A DNA stretch of 24,134 nt from the IMG/VR virus record IMGVR_UViG_3300032323_000135, positions 1 through 24,134 of that record; one strand, given 5' to 3'. Every line of letters starts with the position of its first letter. Positions within the stretch are counted from its first letter, which is position 1. The position numbers were made by a program, and so were the translations under genes. Shown piece after piece: positions 7,466 to 15,114 of this stretch. Under the pieces are notes generated by a model. It ran no database searches. It worked only from the letters and a program-made list of their open reading frames with translations, and was not told where the DNA came from. This DNA is from a virus.

Positions 7466-9901
7466 ATGCCTTTTCAACTTAGTCCAGGTGTTGCAGTCGT
7501 AGAAAAAGACTTTTCATCAATCGTTCCAGCAGTTAGTTCTTCTGTTGGTGCTTTTGCAGGTTCTTTTGCTTGGGGTCCAGTATTGCAACCAGTAACAGTT
7601 TCTTCGGAAAATGTTTTGGTTCAACAATTTGGTAAACCTAACGACTCCAACTTCGCTTCATTTTTTTCAGCAGCGAACTTTTTATCTTACGCTAATAATC
7701 TGTTGCTCGTTCGAGCAGATTCTACCAATGGTAAAAACGCTGTTTCTACACCAACAGGTGGATTAGCAACCTTAACAATAAATGCTGCTGGTTCAGGTTA
7801 TAGCTCTACTGCTGCTGCTCCAACCGTAACAATAAGTGCTCCAGAAGAATCTGGTGGTATACAAGCTGTAGCAACTGTTACTCTGTCGGGTGGTGCAATT
7901 ACTGCCGTAGCAGTAAGTTCTGGTGGTTCTGGTTATGCTACTGCTCCAACTGTTAATATTGCTACAACAGCTGGTACTGGTGCTACATTTACTGCCGTTC
8001 TTACACCAGCAACTATTGCTGGTACTGCTATTTCTGGCACTGGTGGTCAATTCACTTGTACTGCAACTACTATTGCTGTTGGTAATTTAATTGCTATTTC
8101 TGGCACATTAAGTGGTGATGGTGCTATTACTGGTTACTCAACTCCAACAACATATAAAGTTTCTGCTATCACTGGTAGCGGTTCTTCTGTTACTGGATTT
8201 ACTTTAACTACTACTGCTGATGTGGCAATTGTTACTACTGCTGGTACTACAACTGGTTTAACATTTAGTAATAATTCAAATCAATCAGTTGCTTCCGTTA
8301 CTGTTGTAGATGGTGGATCTGGTTATAAAGGCACTGTTACTGCGACATTCTCAACTGGTACTGCTACAGCTGGTGCTGTTACTATTGCATCTTCATCTAT
8401 TTCCGCTGCAACAATTACTACCGCTGGAACTGGATACTCTGCAGCTCCAACTATTACTGTTGCTGCTCCTCCATCAGGAACTACTGCTACATTAAACAGA
8501 ACTATTAGTACTGCTGGTGTAAAAATTAGAAATTCTGAACATTATCTGTCTTCATTCTCATCTGGTGCTGCTGTTACTGGAGAATTTGCTGCTAAATTCC
8601 CAGGTGCACTAGGAAACTCATTAAAAGTTGCTTACGCTGACTCAGCAACTTTTGCTACTTGGACATATAAAGCTGAATTTGATGCTGCTCCAGGAACTTC
8701 TACTTACGCTGCTGGTGTAGGTGGTTCTGATGATGAAATGCATATTATTGTTATCGACGAAGATGGCGATTGGACTGGAACTCCAGGTACTGTGTTAGAA
8801 AAATTTGCATTTGTTTCTAAAGCTGGCGATGCTAAAAAGCCAGATGGAACAAACAATCACTATAAAGATGTAATCAATGCTAACTCTGACTACATTTGGT
8901 GGACTGATTACCTAGCTGGATCTGACTGGGGTACTAATGCTTCTGGTAATGCATCTACTCTATTAGCGTCTGCTGGTTCATTCAGTTTAGCTGGTGGTGT
9001 CGATGACTACACAATGTCTGCTGGTCAACAACAAACTGCATATGCTCTTTTTGCTAACGCTGAATTGTATGATGTAAGTTTAATTATTGCTGGTAAAGCA
9101 AATGCTGCTACTGCAAAAATTATTGCTGACTTGGCTCAGACTCGTGCTGACTGTGTTGCCTTTATTTCTCCACAAGATAACTCTACTGGTGATGTTATTA
9201 TCGGTAACTCTTCAACCGAAACTGATGCAATCGTAACATACCGCAATGCAGTTAATGTGATTCACTCTTACGCTGTTATTGACTCTGGTTACAAATATCA
9301 ATACGATCGTTATAACGACAAGTATCGTTATATTCCATTGAATGCTGATGTGGCAGGATTGTGTGCTCGTACTGATTATACTAATGACCCATGGTTCTCT
9401 CCAGGTGGATACAATCGTGGTCAGATTAAGAATGTTGTTCGTTTGGCTCATAATCCAGACAAAACAAATCGTGACACTCTTTACAAAGCTGGTGTTAATC
9501 CAGTTGTTTCATTCCCAGGACAAGGAATTGTTCTATTCGGTGATAAAACAATGCAGACTAAACCAAGTGCTTTTGATCGTATCAATGTCCGTCGTCTGTT
9601 TATTGTTCTTGAAAAAGCAATTGCTACTGCTGCTAAGTTCCAACTCTTTGAGTTTAACGACAGCTTTACTCGTGCACAATTTAAGAACTTAGTAGAACCA
9701 TTCCTCCGTGATGTTCAAGGTCGTCGTGGTATTATTGATTTCCGTGTTAAGTGCGACGATACTAACAACACTGGCGAAGTTATTGACCGCAATGAATTCA
9801 TTGCTGATATCTTTATCAAGCCAAATCGCTCTATCAACTACATTACTCTGAACTTTGTTGCTGCTCGCTCTTCTGCGAACTTCACAGAGATCGGTGGTTA
9901 A
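7466..9901 (+). CDS. gp18: Tail sheath protein gp18 with a ~250-residue beta-repeat insertion
   Basis: 811 aa against 659 aa in T4. gp18 is the contractile sheath. The N-terminus (FQLSPGVAVVEKDFSSIVPAV; VGAFAGSFAWGPV; NNLLLVRA) and the region from residue 352 on (VKIRNSEHYLSSF; GEFAAKFPGALGNSLKV; C-terminal NFVAARSSANFTEIGG) are clearly sheath. Residues about 98-348 are a Thr/Ser/Gly/Ala-rich insert with four GSGY-type units starting at residues 109, 154, 284 and 321 (consensus G(S/T)GY...(A/P)PT(V/I)) and a different beta module in between (about 180-275). AAGGAG at 7453-7458 lies 7 bases before the ATG. A late-promoter-like CTAAATA lies 67 bases upstream of the start. Confidence 0.93.
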   Translation: MPFQLSPGVAVVEKDFSSIVPAVSSSVGAFAGSFAWGPVLQPVTVSSENVLVQQFGKPNDSNFASFFSAANFLSYANNLLLVRADSTNGKNAVSTPTGGLATLTINAAGSGYSSTAAAPTVTISAPEESGGIQAVATVTLSGGAITAVAVSSGGSGYATAPTVNIATTAGTGATFTAVLTPATIAGTAISGTGGQFTCTATTIAVGNLIAISGTLSGDGAITGYSTPTTYKVSAITGSGSSVTGFTLTTTADVAIVTTAGTTTGLTFSNNSNQSVASVTVVDGGSGYKGTVTATFSTGTATAGAVTIASSSISAATITTAGTGYSAAPTITVAAPPSGTTATLNRTISTAGVKIRNSEHYLSSFSSGAAVTGEFAAKFPGALGNSLKVAYADSATFATWTYKAEFDAAPGTSTYAAGVGGSDDEMHIIVIDEDGDWTGTPGTVLEKFAFVSKAGDAKKPDGTNNHYKDVINANSDYIWWTDYLAGSDWGTNASGNASTLLASAGSFSLAGGVDDYTMSAGQQQTAYALFANAELYDVSLIIAGKANAATAKIIADLAQTRADCVAFISPQDNSTGDVIIGNSSTETDAIVTYRNAVNVIHSYAVIDSGYKYQYDRYNDKYRYIPLNADVAGLCARTDYTNDPWFSPGGYNRGQIKNVVRLAHNPDKTNRDTLYKAGVNPVVSFPGQGIVLFGDKTMQTKPSAFDRINVRRLFIVLEKAIATAAKFQLFEFNDSFTRAQFKNLVEPFLRDVQGRRGIIDFRVKCDDTNNTGEVIDRNEFIADIFIKPNRSINYITLNFVAARSSANFTEIGG
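7757..8509 (+). repeat. Repetitive insertion block inside gp18 (GSGY repeats)
   Basis: This in-frame block encodes four GSGY/GTGY units (codons at 7790, 7925, 8315 and 8426) rich in ACT/GCT/GGT codons, interrupting the conserved sheath sequence. The same kind of unit is inserted in gp14 at 4551 and 4680. The boundaries are estimated from where conserved sheath motifs stop and resume. Confidence 0.7.
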
Positions 9902-9904
9902 TGA

Positions 9905-9911
9905 CTAAATA
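9905..9911 (+). promoter_or_regulatory. Possible late promoter box upstream of gp19
   Basis: ACTAAATAG lies immediately after the gp18 stop codon and 19 bases before the gp19 ATG. It has the same ACTAAATA string as upstream of gp18. It is followed by a strong AGGAG ribosome site (9919-9923). A transcript starting 6-8 bases downstream would have only a short leader, so the promoter role is tentative. Confidence 0.35.
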
Positions 9912-9930
9912 GAGAAAAAGGAGATAACAA

Positions 9931-10527
9931 ATGGCAAATATTGCTGATTTTAAAGCCCAGTTGATTGGTGGCGGTGCTCGCCCTAATCAATTCCGAGTGG
10001 ACTTAACTTTCCCTAACTATGTAACACTAGGTGCGATTGCTGGTTTACAAGGTCAATTCCTTTGTAAAGCAACCACATTACCAACTTCTCTATTAGAGAA
10101 TATTGGTATTCAATATCGTGGTCGCCAAATTAATTTTGCAGGCGAGCGTACTTTTGAACAGTGGCAAATTACTGTTTACAATGATACAACTTTCAATATT
10201 AGAAATGCTTTTGAAGTCTGGTCAAACGGAATTCAAAACAACTCTACAACTTTAGGTCGTACTAATCCTCGTGATTATCAAGTTGATTTGTCAGTTAATC
10301 AATTAGATCGTAATGGTTCTACTGTTAAAAACTATTTGTTCCGTGATGCATATCCAGTGGCCATTGGTCCAGTTGGATTGGATTATGAAACAACTAACCA
10401 AATTGAAACATTTGATGTGACATTCCAATACAATTACTGGACTTCGAACACTTCTACTGATGGTGCTGCCTTTGGCGTTAATGCTACGGTCAATACTCCA
10501 GTTGGTTCGTTCCCACTCCCACTCTAA
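9931..10527 (+). CDS. gp19: Tail tube protein gp19
   Basis: 198 aa (T4 gp19 is 163 aa). It is the stacked-hexamer tube inside the sheath through which DNA passes. The family pattern is clear: ANIADFKAQLIGGGARPNQF, then FLCKATTLPTSLLENI, YRGRQINFAGERTFEQW, and DTTFNIRNAFEVW. The extra ~35 residues are mainly at the C-terminus (TSNTSTDGAAFGV onward). AGGAG at 9919-9923 sets the start at 9931. It follows the sheath gene as in T4. A hairpin overlaps its stop codon and may reduce read-through into gp20. Confidence 0.95.
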   Translation: MANIADFKAQLIGGGARPNQFRVDLTFPNYVTLGAIAGLQGQFLCKATTLPTSLLENIGIQYRGRQINFAGERTFEQWQITVYNDTTFNIRNAFEVWSNGIQNNSTTLGRTNPRDYQVDLSVNQLDRNGSTVKNYLFRDAYPVAIGPVGLDYETTNQIETFDVTFQYNYWTSNTSTDGAAFGVNATVNTPVGSFPLPL

Positions 10528-10553
10528 TCCGATTAGGATTGGGGTAGGATTTT
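10521..10553 (+). terminator. Hairpin overlapping the gp19 stop codon, possible attenuator/terminator
   Basis: Bases 10521-10530 can pair with 10536-10545 (10 pairs including two G-T) around a 5-base loop GATTA. A short T4 tract follows at 10550-10553. The stem contains the gp19 stop codon. The T-tract is weak and displaced, so partial termination or 3'-end protection of the abundant sheath/tube mRNA is more likely than full termination. Confidence 0.45.
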
Positions 10554-10569
10554 AACTTGAGGTTATATA

Positions 10570-12135
10570 ATGGCTGAATTATTCGGTTTTGAAATAAGTC
10601 GTAAAAAGGCAAAAGAGCTACCTTCAGTGGTAGCTCCTTACGCTGATGATGGATCAACAGTAACCAGTTCGGTTAATGCTGGTGCATACTATTCTCTAGT
10701 CGTTGACTTAGAGGGTGTTGTTAAAAATGAAAACGATCTTATTCGCAGATATCGAGAAGTCGCCCAGTATCCAGATTGTGATACGGCGATCGACGACATT
10801 GTGAATGAAGCAATTGTTGTAGAAGAAGACTCTGAAGCAGTAAAATTAAATACAGATAATGTAAATGTTTCAGACAATATTAAAAAGAAAATTCGTGAAG
10901 AGTTCGAAGAAGTTTTATACTTGCTGAGATTTAGTGAAAAAGGTCACGATATTTTTAGACAGTGGTATATTGATGGAAGATTAAATTACCACATTTTAAT
11001 TGATGAAAAGAATCCAAGAAATGGGATTCAAGAATTAAGACCAATTGATCCTCGTAAAATTCGTAGGATTAAAAATGTCAAGAAAGAAAAGAATCCTAAA
11101 GGTGTTGAGGTTGTTGTATCGGTTGATGAATACTACATCTACAATGACAAAGGGATTACAGAACAAACAACTCAGGGTGTTAGATTAACTCTAGACTCTG
11201 TATTATATTGTGGTTCTGGTATGGTTGATTTAAATACTGGTATGATGTTGTCATATTTACACAAAGCAATTAAACCAGTTAATCAATTAAAAATGATTGA
11301 GGACGCTGTAGTAATTTATCGAATCAGCCGTGCTCCTGAGCGCAGAATATTTTATGTTGATGTGGGTAATCTGCCAAAAGTTAAAGCAGAGCAATATGTT
11401 AATGATTTGATGAATCGTTATAAGAATAAAATTGTTTACGATGCAAATACAGGTGAAGTAAGAGATGACCGTAAACATTTATCTATGCTTGAAGATTTTT
11501 GGATGCCACGAAGAGAAGGTGGTAAAGGTACAGAGATTACAACACTTCCAGGTGGTCAAAATCTTGGTGATATCCAAGATATCCAATATTTCCAAACTAA
11601 ATTGTATCAGTCATTGAATGTTCCAACAAGTAGATTGCAGTCTGATACTGGATTTACTCTTGGTCGTTCAACAGAAATTAGTCGTGATGAATTAAAGTTT
11701 CAAAAATATATTGCCAGATTGCGCAAGAAATTTAGTGGTTTGTTTAATGACGCATTAAAGATTCAACTGATTGCCAAAGGTATTATAAACGAAGCCGATT
11801 GGGATCTTATCAGAAAAGATCTTCACTACGACTTTATGAAAGATAATGCTTTCGCTGAGTTAAAAGATTCAGAATTAATGGCTCAAAGATTGCAAGCATT
11901 ACAAATGATTGAGCCATATATTGGTAAATTTTACTCAGTTGATTGGGTTAAGAAAAATATTCTTCGTATGTCGGAAGAGCAAATTGAAGACATCGAAGAC
12001 CAGATTGAAGCTGAGGGTAACTATCAAATGTCCAATGCTCAACAACAAGGTGCTATGGCTGGAGTGCAACAAGTTGCCCAACAGCAAGAATTAGAAAACG
12101 CTGGAATGGGTCAACCTGACCAGCAGAAACAATAA
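10570..12135 (+). CDS. gp20: Portal vertex protein gp20
   Basis: 521 aa, nearly the same as T4 gp20 (524 aa). The dodecameric portal starts prohead assembly, is the channel for packaging by gp17, and is the site of neck attachment. Conserved portal stretches include YRE(V)AQYPDCDTAIDDIVNE, RQWYIDGRLNYHILID, ELRPIDPRKIRRIK, PERRIFYVDVGNLPK, and LQSDTGFTLGRSTEISRDE. The C-terminal ~40 residues are Gln-rich (AQQQGAMAGVQQVAQQQ). TTGAGG at 10557-10562 precedes the ATG. It is the first gene of the head-assembly cluster. Confidence 0.96.
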   Translation: MAELFGFEISRKKAKELPSVVAPYADDGSTVTSSVNAGAYYSLVVDLEGVVKNENDLIRRYREVAQYPDCDTAIDDIVNEAIVVEEDSEAVKLNTDNVNVSDNIKKKIREEFEEVLYLLRFSEKGHDIFRQWYIDGRLNYHILIDEKNPRNGIQELRPIDPRKIRRIKNVKKEKNPKGVEVVVSVDEYYIYNDKGITEQTTQGVRLTLDSVLYCGSGMVDLNTGMMLSYLHKAIKPVNQLKMIEDAVVIYRISRAPERRIFYVDVGNLPKVKAEQYVNDLMNRYKNKIVYDANTGEVRDDRKHLSMLEDFWMPRREGGKGTEITTLPGGQNLGDIQDIQYFQTKLYQSLNVPTSRLQSDTGFTLGRSTEISRDELKFQKYIARLRKKFSGLFNDALKIQLIAKGIINEADWDLIRKDLHYDFMKDNAFAELKDSELMAQRLQALQMIEPYIGKFYSVDWVKKNILRMSEEQIEDIEDQIEAEGNYQMSNAQQQGAMAGVQQVAQQQELENAGMGQPDQQKQ

Positions 12136-12148
12136 CTAGGAGATATAA

Positions 12149-12373
12149 ATGAGTACTCGTGATTTGATCGACGCAATTGAAACTGGTGAATCAAGTAAAG
12201 TTGAGACCAGCTTTAACAATATTATGGTCGCTAAAGTATCTGAGAGATTAGATGCTATGCGCAATGATATGTCCCAAAATATGTTTAGAACTCCAGAAGC
12301 TGTAGAAGAAATTTCTGACGAAGAAGTATCTGACGAAACTGAAACAGAAGAAACTACTGAAGAGAATGAGTAA
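12149..12373 (+). CDS. gp67: Prohead core protein gp67
   Basis: 74 aa (T4 gp67 is 80 aa). It has a basic/polar helical N-terminal half (STRDLIDAIETGESSKVETSF) and a strongly acidic tail (EEISDEEVSDETETEETTEENE). This matches the internal core protein gp67, which T4 needs for correct scaffold assembly and which gp21 degrades during maturation. It sits directly between gp20 and gp68, as in T4. AGGAG at 12138-12142 sets the ATG at 12149. The last 8 bases overlap gp68. An opposite-strand frame here is a shadow. Confidence 0.85.
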   Translation: MSTRDLIDAIETGESSKVETSFNNIMVAKVSERLDAMRNDMSQNMFRTPEAVEEISDEEVSDETETEETTEENE

Positions 12374-12908
12374 ATCGTTTTCAACATTTAAACAGCAAGT
12401 CCTAGAGCAATCTGGGCTTGCGCAAACACTTTTCATTTATGGTGAAGATGTAAAAATTACATCAGAGAATGAAGTGTTTGTAAATAATTACTATGTAAAA
12501 ACTTTGAGTACATTAGAAGAGGCAAGGGAATACGCTAAAAAATATATTGAAGATACTAAACTATTAGAAAATATTGATAATACGATCCCAGAAGAAAAGG
12601 TTGCACACTATATAAGACAATATCACAACATTGATAAGATTACAGATACCCTTGTAGAATCATACATAGAACTTGCCTCTTCTAATGTGTTTACAGTTGA
12701 TCCAGTTGTAACTGCTATTAAAGAATCTAAAACAGCAGAGTTTGCTGGAAAACTACAGTATCAATTAAATGATGGCTCTGTAGTTGCAATAAATGAAGAC
12801 ACACAATTAATGCTAAATAATATATTGGCAGATAAAAATGAAATTGTTGAATATATGCGCGAAAGCAAAGACAACTTCATTAGAATCATAAAAGAACTCG
12901 GAGAGTAA
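12366..12908 (+). CDS. gp68: Putative prohead core protein gp68
   Basis: 180 aa (T4 gp68 is 141 aa). Identification is mainly by position between gp67 and the gp21 region, supported by a charged, helix-rich composition suited to a scaffold component (EEAREYAKKYIED; DKNEIVEYMRESKDNFIRIIKELGE). The ATG lies within the gp67 tail (8-base overlap), implying coupled translation. It ends 1 base before the next start. I do not recognise a diagnostic gp68 motif, so a lineage-specific core protein in the same slot is possible. Confidence 0.65.
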   Translation: MSKSFSTFKQQVLEQSGLAQTLFIYGEDVKITSENEVFVNNYYVKTLSTLEEAREYAKKYIEDTKLLENIDNTIPEEKVAHYIRQYHNIDKITDTLVESYIELASSNVFTVDPVVTAIKESKTAEFAGKLQYQLNDGSVVAINEDTQLMLNNILADKNEIVEYMRESKDNFIRIIKELGE

Positions 12909-12909
12909 A

Positions 12910-13371
12910 ATGGCTGTTACAAAAACCATATTAAAATGCACAAATAATGAAACAGTAGTTAAGGTAGCTGGAACAGCTGCTGCAGCAACCATTGATTTAT
13001 CAGTTGATTGTTTAGCTACTACTGATGCTTTGGCTGGTGGCACTCAAACAGTTAATATTGCTCAGTTGCAGTATTCTGGTTTAGCATCTTCAACGATTAC
13101 TGTTACTAGAAATTCAATTAATATCTTTACTATTGGTGCTGAGGGAGAAGGAACTATCGACCTTGGAACAGGTAATGGTATCGCCGATACAATTCAAAAC
13201 ACTCAAGATATTGTTGTTACAATCGCTGGTGCTGAAGCCCAGTGTTATTTGGTTCTCCGTAAAGTTGGTGGATTTGCTTCTAAAGTTGAAAACGCTACTT
13301 ATGGTGCTTACGACGATCCAACTAGAGTTGGTGCTTCGACTACTATGTCGGGTTCCCCAGATAAGGTATAA
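12910..13371 (+). CDS. Unrecognised 153-aa beta-rich protein in the head-assembly operon
   Basis: This gene lies in the tight run gp68-x-gp21 (1-base gap before, 4 bases after), a position where T4 has none. The protein is rich in Thr, Ala, Ile, Val and Gly with alternating hydrophobic stretches (SSTITVTRNSINIFTIG; DTIQNTQDIVVTIAGAEAQCYLVLRK), which suggests an all-beta domain. It ends with a polar tail (YDDPTRVGASTTMSGSPDKV). It has no signal peptide, membrane segment or catalytic motif. It is co-expressed with capsid assembly genes, so a minor head protein such as a decoration or internal protein is a reasonable inference only. Confidence 0.8.
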   Translation: MAVTKTILKCTNNETVVKVAGTAAAATIDLSVDCLATTDALAGGTQTVNIAQLQYSGLASSTITVTRNSINIFTIGAEGEGTIDLGTGNGIADTIQNTQDIVVTIAGAEAQCYLVLRKVGGFASKVENATYGAYDDPTRVGASTTMSGSPDKV

Positions 13372-13375
13372 AACT

Positions 13376-14029
13376 ATGAAACTAATTAGAGAAGTTTTAG
13401 AAACTACAAACTGTGTTATCGAAGAAAAAGTCGGTGGCAAAAAGAATTACTTTATTGAGGGTATCTTCCTTCAGTCAGAAATTACAAATCGTAACAACCG
13501 CATGTACCAAGAAAAAGTTATGGACAAAGAAGTCGGTCGTTATATGAAAGAGTATGTAGAAAAGAATCGTGCCTACGGCGAACTTGGTCATCCAGAAACA
13601 CCATCTATTAACTTAGATCGTGTGTCACACTTGATTATTGATCTCCGTAAAGAAGGCAAAAATTATGTAGGTAAAGCCAAAATCCTAGAAACTCCAATGG
13701 GTATGATCGCTCGAGGTCTGCTTGATGGTGGTGCTAATCTTGGCGTGTCTAGCCGAGCAATGGGTTCACTCCGCACTAATAATGAGGGTGTTCAAATTGT
13801 TCAGGACGACTTTATGTTATCTACGGCAGCAGATATTGTTGCCGACCCATCAGCTCCAGATGCATTCGTAAGAGGTATTATGGAAGGCAAAGAATGGGTA
13901 TTCGTTGATGGAAAGTTTGTGGAGAAAAATATCGAGGAAGCAAAGTATGCTATTAGGAGAGCTTCTTCTAGTCAGTTAGAGGAAGCAAAGATTCTCGCTT
14001 TCCAAAGTTTTCTGAGTAAAATCAGATAA
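13376..14029 (+). CDS. gp21: Prohead maturation protease gp21
   Basis: 217 aa from the ATG at 13376 (T4 gp21 is 212 aa). The same frame is open further upstream to 13133, but that stretch overlaps the previous gene and has no family sequence; MKLIREVLE is the natural N-terminus. gp21 is a serine protease that assembles inside the prohead and cuts scaffold and capsid proteins after Glu. Candidate catalytic residues are His72 in ELGHPETPSINLDRVSH and Ser125 or Ser126 in LGVSSRAMGS. The family arrangement (FLQSEITNRNNRMYQ near the N-terminus, GMIARGLLDGGANLG before the Ser) is intact. It is followed by a gap with ATAAATA boxes before gp22. Confidence 0.92.
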   Translation: MKLIREVLETTNCVIEEKVGGKKNYFIEGIFLQSEITNRNNRMYQEKVMDKEVGRYMKEYVEKNRAYGELGHPETPSINLDRVSHLIIDLRKEGKNYVGKAKILETPMGMIARGLLDGGANLGVSSRAMGSLRTNNEGVQIVQDDFMLSTAADIVADPSAPDAFVRGIMEGKEWVFVDGKFVEKNIEEAKYAIRRASSSQLEEAKILAFQSFLSKIR

Positions 14030-14043
14030 ATAATAAATAAATA
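14026..14043 (+). promoter_or_regulatory. Overlapping ATAAATA late-promoter-like boxes upstream of gp22
   Basis: The end of gp21 and the following bases read ATAAATAATAAATAAATA, giving ATAAATA at 14026-14032, at 14033-14039 and again at 14037-14043. These resemble the gp55-dependent late element TATAAATA of T4. They lie 29-46 bases before the gp22 ATG, which is good spacing for a leader with the AGGAG at 14061-14065. Confidence 0.55.
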
Positions 14044-14071
14044 CATAGAACTATCCAGTTAGGAGATAACG

Positions 14072-15097
14072 ATGTCAATCGAACAAAAAATCGCTGAAAT
14101 GTTAGCAGAGTCAAAGGCAAAATCTGCCATGATTTCTGAAGAGATTTCTGAGGAAACAATAGAAGAAGGCAATGTAGTTACAGCTAATGCTTCAGCTCAA
14201 GAGCCAAGCAATATTGCTGCAATCGCTAAGTCTGATGGTGTCACCAGTGTTGAAGGTGACGAAGAAAACAATGCTAAAAATGGCACACAAAAGCAAGACG
14301 CTGCACAAGTTGCTAAGAAATCTAGCAATGTAGCCAATGCTAAAGCGACTGCTCCAGAAGCAAGTCACATTAGTGGTGTTAAAGAAGACATTGATGCTTT
14401 GATGAATGGAGAAGAACTCTCTGAAGATTTCAAAGCAAAAGCAACTACAATTTTCGAAGCAGCAGTTATGTCTCGTGTAAAAGCGGAAACTGCTCGTTTA
14501 GAAGAGTCGTATGAATCAAAACTTCTTGAAGAAGTTGAGAGCATTAAAGAGGGTCTTGTTGAAAAAGTTGATGGATATCTCGGCTATATTGTCGAGCAGT
14601 GGGTACAAGAGAATGAGTTAGCCCTTGAATCTGGTATGAAGTCTGAAATCATGGAGTCTTTCATTGAAGGTATGAAGTCCTTGTTTGCTGAACACTATAT
14701 TGAAGTTCCTGAAGAGAAGTTCGATGTGTTGGGCGATTTACAAGAAACTTTAGAAGTCCTCGAAGCAAAACTCGATGAGCAAGTAGAAAAGAATATTGAA
14801 TTAACTAAAGCAATTAATGAGCAAAAGCGTGAAGATGCAATTACTCAAACTGCTTCTGGTTTAACAGATACTGATTCTGAGAAATTCAAAGCATTAGCTG
14901 AAGAATTATCGTATGAAGATTCTGAAACATTCTCTACTAAGTTACAGACAATTCGTGAGAATTATTTTGGTGGCAAAAAGCAAATGACTGCAGTTAATTC
15001 AGTCGTTAGCGATACACCTGTTGAAACTCTAATTGAGACCGCACCTGTAGATCCTTCTGTTAAGAAGTATCTTTCTGCACTCGATAAACTCAAATAA
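14072..15097 (+). CDS. gp22: Major prohead scaffold protein gp22
   Basis: 341 aa (T4 gp22 is 269 aa). It is very rich in Glu, Lys and Ala with long predicted helices and coiled coil (about residues 115-260, e.g. ESYESKLLEEVESIKEGLVEK), as expected of the internal core protein that shapes the head and is degraded by gp21. LxE sequences suitable for gp21 cleavage are frequent. The N-terminal ~110 residues contain a low-complexity Asn/Ala/Ser/Glu stretch (VTANASAQEPSNIAAIAKSD) that may account for the extra length. AGGAG at 14061-14065 sets the start. It sits between protease and capsid genes as in T4. Confidence 0.9.
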   Translation: MSIEQKIAEMLAESKAKSAMISEEISEETIEEGNVVTANASAQEPSNIAAIAKSDGVTSVEGDEENNAKNGTQKQDAAQVAKKSSNVANAKATAPEASHISGVKEDIDALMNGEELSEDFKAKATTIFEAAVMSRVKAETARLEESYESKLLEEVESIKEGLVEKVDGYLGYIVEQWVQENELALESGMKSEIMESFIEGMKSLFAEHYIEVPEEKFDVLGDLQETLEVLEAKLDEQVEKNIELTKAINEQKREDAITQTASGLTDTDSEKFKALAEELSYEDSETFSTKLQTIRENYFGGKKQMTAVNSVVSDTPVETLIETAPVDPSVKKYLSALDKLK

Positions 15098-15114
15098 CCA
15101 CAAAGGAATTAAAT

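Noticed and set aside
7793-8495. Minus-strand Ser/Thr-rich frame and plus-strand Leu-rich frame inside gp18
   Set aside because: Both are by-products of the repetitive ACT/GCT codons of the gp18 insertion.
13133-13375. Upstream extension of the gp21 frame (298-aa reading)
   Set aside because: It overlaps the well-supported 153-aa gene, has no gp21-like sequence, and starting at 13376 gives the family's usual length and N-terminus.
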